Shown piece by piece: positions 30,799 through 43,419 of a stretch of 64,000 nt of DNA. The DNA comes from Tubulanus polymorphus. Taxonomy: Eukaryota; Nemertea; Palaeonemertea; Tubulaniformes; Tubulanidae. Below the pieces are notes generated by a model. The model was not told the origin of the DNA. It ran no database searches and saw only the letters and a program-made list of their open reading frames with translations. The stretch is from positions 6,381,175 to 6,445,174 of the forward strand of contig NC_134032.1 of the NCBI RefSeq assembly GCF_964204645.1, in the 5' to 3' direction. Each line of letters starts with the position of its first letter. Position 1 is the stretch's first letter. Both the position numbers and the translations under genes were made by a program.

Positions 30799-31699
30799 CT
30801 GAAATAATGCGGAGAATGAAATTAATTTCATGAGCAATTTTGCTCCAACTCTGAGCAGTGCCTTTGGTAACAAATTGAATTTTTTCCTGCTGCAGACGTT
30901 TCTAGAAGTGACTGTCTATTAATTGAAGAAAAAACATTAAGTGTGAAGAAGCCAATTTTGCAACGCATGTGAACGCACACTCTGATTTGGTCCATTCCAA
31001 ATATGGCCCATGCCAGGTACGGACCCTTTAGACCGGCCTAACATGTGGTATTGTGAAGGCAGCCTTTAGACTCAATTCTATGATTTATTTTCAAAAACTA
31101 GTAAAAATACCCATCTTCGATGTTTTTGAAAATTATGCGCGGCTCATTAACTGTCAGCCTAATAAATTCTGATTGACCTTTCCAATTAAAATGCAAGCAA
31201 TTTTTCCTCCCTCCCCTCAAATAATCCCTTTCTCGACATGCCCCTCAAGCAACATTTCCTCCCAGATCCTGGAGAGAATGTCTAACCCTTTCTCGACATG
31301 CCCCTCTAAGATTAGATCCTTACTAATGCCTTACAATAAATATTTGTCTAGAAACATGTTCACCCTGTAGTGAGAGTGGTTGGTTTGCAGTGCTCTGTAT
31401 AGGGATACAAATGGCTCAGCAAAATTCGGGTCAAATTGGGTCAAACAACACATCACTGCAGTAACAGATAACACAGTACAGGCGCAAGCACACGCAATCT
31501 ACTGCCAACTTCTGGAATCTACTGGGATTTTGGGGATGAAAATTCAAAATTGAAATGAGACGCTGGATCCAAATAAAATTGTTATCTTTACCATAAGAAA
31601 CCATTCCTCTGTGCACATGCCAAGTTTCATTTTCGAACAACAAATAGATTTCGCGCAAACTGGTAACGAAAAACGACAGTTCCCCCTTCATAGTATAGT

Positions 31700-31860
31700 A
31701 GATAAGAGTAGTGACCTTGAGACTCAATTCTATAAGTTATTTCCAAAACCTAAGCAGCGTTTAGACTCAATTCTATTGGCCATTTTCAAAACTAAGTGAG
31801 TAGTGACTCTAAGAATCAATTCTATGAGCCAGTTTCAAAAAACTAAGAGAGTTCTGACCT
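31700..31860 (+). repeat. Short tandem units in Rab intron
   Basis: About three units of around 50 bp share GACTCAATTCTAT and TTTTCAAAACTAAG. A single unit is at 31067. Confidence 0.55.
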
Positions 31861-31973
31861 AAGTCGAAACGTCACTATTCTCTTTTCTGTAGGAGCCATG
31901 TTCAGAAGTCCCCTACAAATGGGACCTAAACCCTAAACTCACTCGCATGAACAAATCCAGGAGGAAAACTTAC

Positions 31974-32117
31974 TTTAGTGACTAGACTTCGTGCCGACTC
32001 ATCGATATTTATATTCTCTTTTGCGGACGTTTCGAACCAATCGAGGAAACCTTTTTCTTTACAATAATCATCCATGTGTTGTGCATTGTTCACTAGACCT
32101 TCTTTAGCTTGATCACA
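31974..32117 (-). CDS. Rab32/38-like GTPase, exon with NKCD end and SAK motif
   Basis: 48 codons, acceptor CTGCAG, donor AAA|GTAAGT, phase 0 on both sides. It begins with CD, completing the NKCD guanine-specificity motif whose NK lies in the preceding exon, and holds ETSAK (G5) in DWFETSAKENINIDE. The sequence follows the Rab32/Rab38 pattern closely. These GTPases regulate trafficking to lysosome-related organelles. Confidence 0.93.
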
Positions 32118-33995
32118 CTGCAGGAAAAAAAGGTATGCACGCAATTCAGGGATGATAACAGGCCATCATTAAAAAGGCGGACAATTTTTAATATCGTAAT
32201 AACTTAGAGATAACGAAGGCGTGAAGCTACTGGCAGCAGAAGATGCCAGCTACGAGCGCGCAATGCGCGAAATAATACCCGGGGGTCTGGTCCCTCCCCC
32301 AGAAAATTTTGATTTTTCACATTGTCTCAGATTGTTTTTCAGCAGTTTTCACATTGACATGTCACTCAGAAAAATCAAACAACATGTTTTACCGTCATTA
32401 CATCGCTACTTCAAAGACGATATTCATTTGCATAAGAAAACAATGTAGACGGCGCCACGTTACGGGCCACAAAAGCCATTTTTCAGCACTACGCAACACT
32501 CAGTGAAAAATCAATAATGTAGATATATACATCCACAGAGACATGATCGGCCAAGAGATAGATAAAACTAATTGCTGATGTGGCATTATGCTGCAGTTTA
32601 GAACTGTTATTGGACTTTAAGGGATGAAAACACTATGAAAAGCAGTAGTAACATATATCGAAGTTGGCGGAACTACGTCACAGCCGAGAGAAAAGCGTCT
32701 GCTACGTGGAGAAAATGGCTGCGGCCAGGCAGTCTACAAAACCCTCTTTTTTGGATTAAGTATTAGATAAAATGTTTTTCTGCTGTTTTGAAAATGTGTT
32801 TACATGTATAAAGGTTTCTAACACATCTAGATACAACAATTCACTGCAGTTCCCCTTTAAGATGCTGGTAAACCAATCATACTCACCCCCCCCCTAATTT
32901 TTCCAAAATGGATTTGCATTGATCTGAGAAATGATAAAAATTGACTGGAAAGGGGGAAATCCGTCGAGCGGAAAATTATCATCCCTGATAATTATTGAGT
33001 TTCGTAGAGTTGAAAAATCCAGCTCCGGTGCCAGTTGCAGTGAGATGGCTTCAGTTTGAGTCCCTTTTTAAAATTCAAATTCTAAGGATTCTGCTGTTAT
33101 TTAGTTGTTATTTTGCTACTAAGTAACGTATTGTTTTATAACTTGAACATGGATCCACCACCAGAATTCTGCAAAAATCATCAAACTATATAAGAAATTT
33201 TAAAAAATCTAGTCCTTAATTGTATTTTCATCACAATTTTTAACAATGAGAAAAAAAAATATTTTTCTTGTTATGCTCGTCATGATTTTCAATCTAGTAA
33301 CATGTAAAATTTACTTGTAAAATTTGTTCATATTGATTTTGAATCTCATAATTTGCAATTAAGTTTGTATTCTTCATATCTCACATCATTTGATCAATCA
33401 ATCAATCAATTTTCACTCCTAATTTTTCATTCTACAGTCCTTCCGAGGTTTTATACGGAAAATACTAAAAAAATATGGAAATCTTATTTTTTCCTATTCC
33501 ATCCCATTTTGAAACACCTATTATAAAAAAAAATATTTTTTTTGCCCTCCCATTTTTTCTTGAAATAATCTGTTCTCCATATGAAAAAAAAACCTTAGCA
33601 TATTTCTAAGTTTTGGAGTACTTTCTCCAGGAATCAAGGAGTAGTATGAGCCCTGAATGGTAACATGTGACATGTCTGATAAGGATTTCTCATAAACGGG
33701 ATAAATTTTGCTGGTTTTACCATTAATATATTTTAATACCTTAACTGACAAACCTGCAGGTACTTCAAAATTCTGTGGGTTTTCTTCATTTTTTATGGGT
33801 GATTCGTTCGCAAGTAAACATACCATCATTTCATTAACATTTTAGCAGTGACTGGTGATTTTTCAGAAAATTTGTTCTTGGAATTGACTTTCCAGAACTA
33901 TGCTTATGCAGGGTGAACTGCAATTTTTCCAAAATTATCATTTTAAAGTTTTTTCTATTTCCCGACCCAATTTAGGTTTCCACCATTAAACTTAC

Positions 33996-34177
33996 TTTAT
34001 TTGCGAGTAACACGCACGGAACTGGACTACCATCTGGAAGCTGTACTTTGCTGTCAAGGTCGTTCTTCCACTTCTGAACGGCCTCGAACGTCGACGCTCG
34101 AGTAACGTCGAACACAATGAATGCGCCAACTGCTTCTTTATAGTAAACACGCGTCATATTGCCGAAACGCTCCTGGC
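33996..34177 (-). CDS. Rab32/38-like GTPase, exon with switch II
   Basis: 182 bp after an ACAG acceptor. Two bases complete the glycine codon split with the previous exon, then 60 codons run from QERFGNMTRVYYKEAVGAF to VLLANK before GTAAGT. QERFGNMTRVYYKEA is switch II of the Rab32 subfamily, and FDVTRASTFEAVQKWK follows the family. No stop or indel was seen. Confidence 0.95.
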
Positions 34178-34224
34178 CTGTAAAAAAAGAAAAAACAGCG
34201 TTCCATGAAGCAGGTCACATTGAA

Positions 34225-35060
34225 AAATAAATCGCCCATAGGCAAAGTGGTTTACCTTGAAAACTGGACCTTGTTTGGCAAGGGCATTGCCTAAAAAGTA
34301 TCTTTTTAATTTTTGAGTTTTAAGTTCAATTTCATATTGTATTTTAACTTTTTTAAGAATTATTTTATAGTCAAAAAAGGCCAAAAATATACATATGTTT
34401 ACGGCCCATGTCCAAAATTTGGTAGGGTACAGGTAGGTAGGTAAACATTTTACATTTTGAAAAAATAGTTTTCACAATAAGATAAATATTTAGATTAAAT
34501 ATTCATATGATATCACCAATCAGAGGGTGGGTGATGATTTTAAGTCTTGCCAACCTCCTCCAATGTTGAGCAGCGGATACTACCGATACCGTAAAATATT
34601 GGGGTAAGTAAGTGGATTGTTTTAAACCCCGGATTTTACCAATAAAATATTGACCTCGACTTACACGCCGAGCAAGACAATAATTTGCTGCCTAGGATTA
34701 GGTCACAAGAAATTACAATTTATGATAAATTCTACCAAACAGAAAATACAGTCTATTGGTTAGAACTCGCGCTTGAAGTGTAAGTGAATCTTACACTTCT
34801 ATGGTCAATCAAAACAAACTACAGGTATTAAATGAAACAATACCGATGGCGACTAAAAATATATTCCCACAAAAGTATATTCGCAGTACATAGTCCAATG
34901 AAACGCAATGAATCCCATTTATCCCTAAAACAGCCAATCACATTCACTTGTAGAGACGACGCCCCCTCAATCAAGGTCATTGCAATTTTATATGCAAGAG
35001 CTAAGAATTTTCCTGCCAAAAACAGTTTTTCTGAGAATTTTAATGAAGTTTACCATGAAG
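34225..35060. repeat. Dispersed repeat B, copy 1 (uninterrupted)
   Basis: It matches 40797-42345 in the same orientation through words such as GGTTTACCTTGAAA, GGTAGGGTACAGGTAGG, ATATTCATATGAT and GAGACGACGCCCCC. It lacks the MITE that splits the second copy and so shows the empty site. Confidence 0.75.
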
Positions 35061-35079
35061 TTTTCTTATGCTAATGGGC

Positions 35080-35305
35080 CCCTGGGGGATACAAATGTAT
35101 ACGAAAGATCAAGGATCAAAGCGTCTTGAAAATTTCCCTCCAAAACTTGGCGAACCTCAATAGTTGCCAGTCGACCATCTTGATTCCGACAGAGCCAGTT
35201 TTTGGGTTGAAGATGTGTCTAAGGTACATGTGAATTCAGTTAACGGACGGAGGACGGACGAAAAGTGAACTCAATAGCCAGCTGGGACTAAAGTCCAAAG
35301 TGGGC
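35080..35305 (+). repeat. Dispersed repeat C, truncated copy
   Basis: It shares GGGACTAAAGTCC...AGTGGGCTA, GGACGGACGAAAAGTGAAC and CTTGATTCCGACAG words with the longer copy at 39185-40380. Confidence 0.7.
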
Positions 35306-35504
35306 TAGAAAACAAGACACATCTGTGTTCCTATTACTTATACATTCCTGATCTGAAACTTTGAAGTGGCTACAATGGTGCTGAAGATCAGAAAGAGATA
35401 TGCCACAGATCCAGGGGCAAGCCCTGAGAAAATGTTCATTACAGTAATCATTGCTTTAAAAGCAATGAAAAGGTGATTCAAGCAGTGACCCATTTCTGAA
35501 ACAA

Positions 35505-36545
35505 GAGCCAAAGGGGGCACTATGGCCAGCCTTTCAGCTTGTCATAAAATGGCAACTGATGCATTCTGTGGGCTAATATTTGTCAAAATACACTCCCGGC
35601 TCATAGTCAATACTAATAATTTTACACAATACAATTGTTTTCATAAGTAGCACGGACAGCATCCTCCCATGGCAGGGATTCAAACCTGATGGCATCGCTA
35701 CACTCAGCCACGGCATGAACCCCTGCCACAGTAGACTGCGTGTGCAGGTACACGGTCGGTCTAATGTGGCAGGGTTTCGTACCGTGGCAATCTCAATGCC
35801 ATCAGGTTAGAATCCCTGCCGGGGGAGGATGCACGGACAGCGACTGGAGCTAGCAGGAACAAATACCTCAGATCAATCTTTTCCCCTGGTCTTATCGATT
35901 TAAATACGGAATAGAATTGAATTTTCAGAAATTTGCTCCAGAAAACAAAATTGAATTGCAGCTGTTTTATTTGTTCAATAAATTAAAATTGAATTGGATT
36001 TGATATTTTTCTTGCAGAATAAAATTTGATCGAATTTGCCGTTTGAGCACATGGCAGAGCATATTAGCATATGAAGGTCAGCCATCCGATTTGAGAAAAA
36101 GCTATTTCTCCCAGACTTTGCATAATGGTCAATGATATTTTCTGTAGTGCAAATAAAAATATTCCTCCCAAAAACCAAATCAACTAAAGATTTCACGAAA
36201 AATCGATCTTGAAATACAATTTTAATTCTTGAAATAAAACCTGGAAGTAAAACAGTAGATGTTACCGCGGGTTCACGTGAACACCTGCTGATTTCTGCAG
36301 CTAAGCCAATCAGAGGAGTCTTTGCTTTCTGATTGGCTTTTTAAAACAGATATCTTCGCGAAAAAGCTCATATAAATTTCAACGAGGCCTTTTTTCAAAA
36401 TTCAGATTCAAAGGGTTTGGAGAATGGATAATGCTTTAATGAATGATTAGTATGAATATATGCTCAGTTGCACAATCAAAGGGCCTTTGCTATGGAAACC
36501 ATGTAATTTAAATATGCTCCATTTGTATAGTAACAGGCTCAGCCT
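35505..36545 (+). repeat. Dispersed repeat D, copy 1
   Basis: It matches 48195-48995: TTTGTCAAAATACACTCCC, CAGGAACAAATACCTCAGATC, TCCTCCCAAAAACCAAATCAA and GTTCACGTGAACACCTGCTG occur in the same order. Copy 1 is longer because of a 170-bp insertion at 35661-35830. Confidence 0.75.
35661..35830. repeat. Foldback insertion with 11-bp duplication and tRNA B-box-like arms
   Basis: The ends ATCCTCCC...GGCAGGGATTCAAACC and GGTTAGAATCCCTGCC...GGGAGGAT are inverted. The direct flanks GCACGGACAGC (35650-35660 and 35831-35841) are identical. The paralogous repeat at 48345 lacks the insertion. The arms contain GGTTTGAATCCCTGCC, close to a tRNA B box. Confidence 0.7.
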
Positions 36546-36751
36546 ATGGCTGGCCTAAAAACGTGTGCCTTTGTCATAGAGGAAAGAAAGAAGCAACGTG
36601 GCAGTCTAGTGATGCCATCAGGTTTCGAATAACTGATGACGGGGAACATGGCAGAGTCTTGCGATGCCATCCGACGTGCGAATCCCGGCTGCAGGAGTTA
36701 AAGGCGTTCTAAATTCATGAGCCCGCTATCTCAAAATTGGAAATATTTATA

Positions 36752-38374
36752 CAGTAAAACCTCCCTTAGTGAACATCTCTATTTAGTGAACATCTCCCTT
36801 AGTGAAGATTTTTTGCCGGGAACCAAATTTTCCCTACTCATTTTCAATTGAATCTCCATTCAGTGAACACCTCTCTAGAGTGAACACCAGCAAACAGTGT
36901 TCACCGTGGTATACGGTAAAAATGTCCCGGGAAAAAATGTCCTGGAAAAATGTCTCCAGAAAATATTTCCCAGTCTTTCATAACTATTTTGGTAATGTAG
37001 TTAATTTCACATCATTATAACACCAGAGAACAAACTTGGTAATACAATTCAATAACAATTTTAACATTTGATTACAAAATGGCTCTACTTTGATGTAATT
37101 ATTTGTTTTATAAATGTAACATCTTTAATTTGAAGTACCGTATCAGGTAATGAGTTCACATGTTCTCTCTCAAAAGGCGAAATTAATCAATGCCAAAATT
37201 CTAGGCCTATAATTCTCATGGTCACTCAATGAATTCTTTTTTATGGCTAGTGTGCAATTTACACAATTAACAAAGTTTGTTCTCTGTGGTATTATCTTTA
37301 TGTGAAATTGTGATATTTACTAAATCAGTAATGATAGACTGAGACATTTTTTTCTACCTCATAGGACATTATTTTCGGGTACATTTCCCCCCCCCCCCCC
37401 CCGGGACATTTTCACCTACATTCGCTCACCATATACTATATGTACATAACTCATGGTCATTCAATGGCTAATTGTCATTAATAGTCCTTCAGCAGGATTA
37501 ATTTGGTCAATTGGTAACTACAATTATGAATGGACAGTTGTTATTGTTTTGGATAAATGCTTATTGGGGGGGGGGTATTCAAACTGCTAGCAGGTTGCAT
37601 GACACAAACAGTGAATGGAAAAAATAGCCAAGGAAAAATTGGCCAAGAAAAAAATGGCCAAGGAAAGAATGGCCAAGGTATGCCTAGGAAAAAATGGCCA
37701 TGGAAAAAAAGGCCAATGAAGATTAAATTAAACTAACCATCATTTCATTGACTAACAAGAAATCAAATGCATTGATGTTTTGACATGTCACTTTTTGAGA
37801 TTATTAGATCTATTCCTGGATAAGTTTAGGTAAATCTATGATGAGCATATATCTTTTTAGATGCTATCAGACACTAAACCAGTTTGCAATATACCTAAAT
37901 TACCACACAACTTCAATGCATTTACCTTTGATGATTTAAGACCGTCTGTGCCCTAACAGCTTACTTAGATGTTTTAAAATATTAATTAAGTTAATCTATT
38001 AAGTTTTAATTTATCACTTTTAAGTTTAAAAGTTTATTTATTGACCACTTGCATGATAGTTCTTGATATATTCATTATATGTAGTGAAATGATATCTAAG
38101 GTCATCACATTTTAATTGTTTTAAGCCCCATGAAAAATAAATGAGGTCATTAAATTGAAAGGTTAATGTTTTATTAACATTGTTAGTAGTTCTCATAAAT
38201 TTTTCCTGGCCTTTTTTTCCATGGCCATGTTTTCCTGGCCACTTTTTCCTTGGCAATTTTTTCCTACATTCGACACAAATATGTGCTTCCTCTATTTAGT
38301 GAACACCTCTCTATAGTGAACAATTTCTACAGGAACCCTAAGTGTTCACTGTTCACTATAGAGAGGTTATACTG
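36752..38374. repeat. Pogo-like element carrying nested foldback repeats
   Basis: The ends CAGTAAAACCTCCCTTAGTG and CTATAGAGAGGTTATACTG are inverted and flanked by TA. Terminal AGTGAACA units repeat at both sides (AGTGAACACCTCTCTA). Inside are at least two further foldbacks: one with AAAATGTCCCGGG ends (about 36907-37430, including a C18 run near 37387) and one with AAAAATGGCCAAGG units at 37615-37715 and inverted at 38200-38270. Confidence 0.65.
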
Positions 38375-39184
38375 TAATTTATTGTTAGCAGGCACGTGAT
38401 AATCAAAGGGCAATGTACCGAGTTACCTTACAACCAACAATCATTCTTTCATTCATTCTCTAGCATAGACAGCGTTCACAAGTTTGACCACCATTTGAAC
38501 CATAAATGTATAACAGCATTATATACAGTTAAAATCGACACTTAAGAAATAGCCATAGCTTATTTATTTTGGAGTCGACAACAATATAGACCTGTCTGAT
38601 CAGACATCCAGTCACAGATCTTACATAATAATACCGAATTGTCACACCGACTGCTCCGCCGTTACTGGATGTATCGCCCTTAAAATTTGCCCCGTGCTAG
38701 ATCTCGAAATTTTCTATCGCTTGGGCATGGTTTCCAATGAAAATGTCATATGGAATTTATGCCGTGGGCCATTTACCAAATTTTTGTAGTCTCTCCTACC
38801 TTCACAGAGGGCGCATGGGTCTGCTGACATAGCCACTGACTTGAGACACTGTTGATACAGTATGAGTAACTGCTGCCTTTGTGACCTGGCTGCCGGGTCA
38901 CAAAACAGTTTTTCAAACGTAACAGATGATAGAAAATAAAAAAGCAATTAACCCACTTAGTGTAACCGAAGGGCACTGCTGCCGGTTCACAGCAATGAAC
39001 TCACTTACTGAAGTGAGCTGAGTGAATGTATTGGGCTGAGGCTAGGAACGTGTGTGACTGAACATTTTTGTTGTTTTTCAGTTATCTGCAGCACCCATGA
39101 GTTCAGATTTTCAGTACTGCGTATAATTCATACATTATGAAATGATCATATTGGTACTTAACATATTTGTTTGCTATCTATAGT
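38375..39184. other. Rab intron sequence, nothing recognised
   Basis: Lies in the intron between exons at 43285-43207 and 34177-33996. No further exon or repeat structure was identified. Confidence 0.4.
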
Positions 39185-40380
39185 TCTCATTGGGCCTCCA
39201 TGGGAAGAAGTTTTCAGTATGTGATTGAGGGACCGAATAACCACGGGCATAGGTCAAGCTGGTCCCATATGGTCTCAACAGGCATGGGTTATCACAAAAT
39301 ACTCCTACCAAATTCACAAAAAAGTTGGAAGTTCTACGTTTAAAATGGGGTCCAGGGACACCATACCCGCTTGGGAAGTGGTTTCAAATGCTCAACAATC
39401 TACAATTTCAATATTCAACGCCCCCTGGTGACCATATACAAAAAACCAATGACCTTGAAACTCACCACAATCATAGAACATGTCATGAACTACAACTTTG
39501 CAATTGATCATGGTAACAAAATATGCCTTGGTACCAATGTAATAAGGAAATACTAAGTTATTCTACTATTCACCACAATTATAGATGATGTCATGAGCTA
39601 CAACTTTGCAATTGATTGTGGTAACAAAATATGCATAGGTACAAATATAATATAGAAATACTAAGTTATTGTATTAATCAACGCCCCCTGGTGGCCATAT
39701 ACATTAACAAATTGACCTTGAAACTCACCAAAATCATAGAAAACGTTATGAGCTACAACTTTCCAATCGATTGTGGTAACACAATATGCTTAGGTATCAA
39801 TTTAATGTGGAAAAACTTTTTCCCGCCTATGAATCAGTACTGATGACACCAAAATGGCCGATCGGCTTATCAAAAATACCTGTCTCAGGTATAAAAGATC
39901 CCTTTTCAAAGAACACCCTTCACACATTGCAATGAGAAATGGCAAACCAGTAGGAAGCTACAGAACTCAGAATTCAGGCCAAAATTGACATTTTTGGGCA
40001 CTAAAATGGTCATTGGACGGCCATCTTGAGTCCGATCAACCCAATTTTTCTTAAGCTGATGGGCCCTTGGGGAATCAAATATACACAAAACATCAAGGTA
40101 ATTGATCAAAGCATCTTCAAATTTTCCCTCAAAAAGTTCAAAAATGTGTCAAGTGCTGATTTTGGCGAACAATGACTGCCAGTCGGCCAACTTGATTCTG
40201 ACAGGCCCAGTTTTGAGCCGAAGATCTGTCTAGGGTAGATACATGTGTAACCCAAATATCGAGACATTACATTGAAGCGTCTTCGAAACTTCCCAAAATA
40301 ACTGGATTCCGTCTACGGAAGGACGACGGATGAAAAGTGAACGCAATAGCCCGCTGGGACTAAAGTCCCAAGTGGGCTAA
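39185..40380 (+). repeat. Dispersed repeat C, long copy
   Basis: It contains internal near-duplicates (CAACGCCCCCTGGTG, ATAGA-CATGTCATGA, CTACAACTTTGCAATTGATC-GGTAACA) and ends in CGCTGGGACTAAAGTCCCAAGTGGGCTA, whose CGGGACTTTAGTCC-type hairpin is also at 35270-35300. Partial copies are at 35080-35305 and 43420-43735. No reading frame was detected. Confidence 0.7.
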
Positions 40381-40796
40381 AAATCACCAGTGGTTTCCAC
40401 GGGCTTTCCACCAGTTACAACGAGATCATATTTAATGATATATTGGTTTCAACGAAGAAATTTCCGCGTCCCAGTCAAAAGTTGTTATTTCCTACAATTC
40501 CATTGGTTTTAACGGGATCGTTCATAACGAAAAATCGGATAGAATGAAGTAAATTTTGCGTCCCAAGAGCAATTTTCATTGATTACAAGGTAATTCCACG
40601 AGGCCGCAGCAGAAAATATTGATCAATCGAACCCATAGTACAAGCATTGTTTATATACTCAACCTCCCGTAGTTACTGTCAACGAAGTAACACTACATGC
40701 TCCTGATCCGTTGATATTTTCTACAACGGCGCCTCACAAACGCATGCACATTGATTTGGCCACTTAAGTCAAAATACTTCAAGAAGTTGACAAAGG

Positions 40797-42345
40797 AACG
40801 AAATAAATTCCCCATGGGCAAAGTGTGGTTTACCTTGAAAGCTAGAGGTTGTTTGGAGTAAGGGCATTGCTTCAAAAATCTTTTTAATTCGTGACTTCAA
40901 AGTTCCACAAGTTTATATTGTATTTTATCTTTCTTAAAGAATTATTTTGTAGTCAAATAAGACCAAAGATATACATTTGGTTACGGTCCACGTCCAAAAG
41001 TTTGTAGGGTACAGGTAGGCGTGGCAGGGAAATCATTTTATATTTTCCAAAAAAATATGTTTCACAATATGAAAAAAAATATTCAAATAAGGCCATCCCA
41101 AAATAATTGTCTGTTTGCCGTAACACCGACTCAACTTTTCAGGATGAGTCGGTAGGTAAGAAAAAATTTCTCACCTTTTTACATGGAAACAATATCGCAA
41201 AACTCATCTACGTTGTGCACGGGAAATTTGTCTAATAGCGTAGATTTCGAGAATTATTCTAAAATTATAACTTCGTCCAGATCGTCATCTCTGTGTTAAA
41301 AATGAAACAGCACATTGAATATGTGCGCGGTTTTACGTTACCAGCTTTGATAAAGTCACTATGAGAATGAATGGGAGCTTATTGGAACACTGCCAGTTTC
41401 CTGGAAAACTTAAATTAGGCCACATTGACAAGGCATGTTTTCACACGATGCACACTTGAATTCAAACATATATAATACATAGCTCATACGTAGGCAGTGG
41501 GTCGGTCGGCCGTTTTTATCAAAAATAAAATTTATTTCAATAAATCCCAGAAAAAAAGTTTTCACTCGGTACCTTTGAAGTCGGGTCGGTCAGGTTACGG
41601 CAAACCATTAATATGGGATGGCCTAAAATTCATATGATGTCACATATCAGAGGGTGGCTGAATATTGGGTCATGGAAACCTCTTCCAATGTTGGCTGCGG
41701 AAGTTAAAATACCGGTACAGAAGAAATCGGTTATTAGATCGTTTTAAATCCTGGAATTTACGACTACTATATTCAGACCTCGACCTATTCTTTTAGATTG
41801 CTGCTTAATATTTTCAGGTCACAAGAAATTACAATTTATTACAAATTCTATCAAACGGAAAACACAGCGCTCATCTTCTGCTACGATTATTCAGCCTATT
41901 TTCATGTCAAACGCGCACGCGTTACAGCATCACCTTGAGTAGTGTACTGTACGAGCTTGTGTGTGTGTGTGTCGTGTAGCACTCTGCGCCCACAGGTGGA
42001 GGCCTCGTGTAAACGAATGTTCGCTTACACTTCAATGTCAATCAAAACAATCACCGGGTATTAAAATGAAACAATACCTATGGCGGATATGTGAAATAAT
42101 TACATCCTCACCAGCAATGAGCATTTAAAATTCGCACGTATACGGCACCTAGTCCAATGAAACATACGCCATTCTATGGCTTTCCCATAATTATTTTAGT
42201 AGCGTCAGAATTCCCCGTATATCCCAAAAACAGCCAATCCCATTCGCTCATAGAGACGACGCCCCCCAATCGAGGTCATTACAATTTTATACGCGAGAGC
42301 TAAGAATTTTCCCGCCAAAAACAGTTTTTTGTAGAATTTTAACTC
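40797..42345. repeat. Dispersed repeat B, copy 2, split by a MITE
   Basis: Homologous to 34225-35060. The extra length is largely the MITE at 41091-41623, inserted at a TAA within the ATTCA...AATTCATATGAT stretch that is continuous in copy 1, plus a second extra piece around 41870-42010. Confidence 0.75.
41091..41623. repeat. Harbinger-like MITE with TAA duplication and visible empty site
   Basis: The ends GGCCATCCCA and TGGGATGGCC, and the sub-terminal TTTGCCGTAACACCGACTC and GGTCGGTCAGGTTACGGCAAA, are inverted. TAA flanks both sides (41088-41090 and 41624-41626). The paralogous repeat at 34225-35060 shows the site without insertion. Confidence 0.8.
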
Positions 42346-42894
42346 AGTTGACCGTGTACATCGACGGAGGTTTGCCATGTCTTCAATCGCATCGATTATA
42401 CGTTGTTTAAGCCAAGAACCAATGAAAAAAATGCTCACATAAAAAAACGTTCCGCAATTTTACATGAATCGGCTCAATGCCAACCTCATATCGCTGACAA
42501 AGGTAAACCAAAAAGTGGATGTATGGAGGATTTTTAATTTGAGACTCGAAGCGGCTTATCTAACAAATAAACTCAATCGATTTGTTAGATTGAATTGGTT
42601 TCTTCATTTGGTTTATTCAGTTTATGGTAGGAGATCACTGTATTGGTCGTTTCATAGCGTGTTCAGAGATAACTACATAGCACGAGATATTTCGAATGGT
42701 CCGGCATAAAATTCACGGTACCTCAGAACTGTCCGCGAGTTAATAAATTATGAAACGCTTTTTCGACTATATCCGCATTTTAGTTTCGAAGCGACAAAAC
42801 CTTGGCACGGGCCTGAGTAGAAACCAACCAAAACCTGCCATATTCGCTCTGATATGGCAAGGTATATTGTGGAGTCTGAATTAAAAACTCCCTG

Positions 42895-43175
42895 ATATTC
42901 TGCTGACCTGTGTTGTGACCAAAAATTCCCTGATTGAATTATAAGATATCCTCAGCGAGGGCTGTTTCTAATCAGAGGTCCCTTACGTCATTCGTCACCA
43001 GCAAGAAGATCAAAACACCGAAAATTCAAATTCCCCGAATAAATCGTGAGATATTCTCAGTGTGGGCGGTTTCTTATCAAGAGGTTCCTTGTGCAAAGCG
43101 CAACAAGACACCAAAATTCAAATTCCCAGACTTTTCAAGGTAAGAGTCAGAATTCCCTGATCTGTGAGAACCCTG
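42895..43175 (+). repeat. Satellite-like block, about 2.5 units
   Basis: Same family as 735-1017 and 57280-57860 (TATAAGATATCCTCAG, GAGGGCTGTTTCT, CACCAGCAAGAAG, CAAATTCCC). It ends about 30 bp from Rab exon 43207-43285, on its downstream side. Confidence 0.7.
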
Positions 43176-43206
43176 CTGTTTATAGAGATAAGAATGATAT
43201 ACGTAC

Positions 43207-43285
43207 CTGCAATGTCCCATAGCTGTAACCGTACAACTGTGTCTGCGTCCCAGTTTATCACTTTCAGGGCAAAATCAACACCGAT
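43207..43285 (-). CDS. Rab32/38-like GTPase, exon with IAGQE start
   Basis: 79 bp, acceptor GTTAG, donor GCAG|GTACGT, phase 0 in and phase 1 out. It encodes IGVDFALKVINWDADTVVRL and QLWDIA plus the first base of a glycine codon. WDIAGQE rather than WDTAGQE is the diagnostic G3 variant of the Rab32/Rab38 subfamily. Switch I (ATIGVDF) is made by joining to the exon at 47217. Confidence 0.93.
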
Positions 43286-43419
43286 CTAACAGCATCAGTC
43301 AAGGAATTAAAAGTATAGTATACCCACACTAAAAAACTAATTTTGTTGGTATTTCGGCTAGAGACCCATATATTTTGATATAAACTGATTTTTGAAAGCG
43401 AAAGCAACTGCCGGTCCAA

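Noticed and set aside
35661-35830. A functional tRNA gene
   Set aside because: Only B-box-like words are present; no cloverleaf with acceptor stem and anticodon arm can be drawn.
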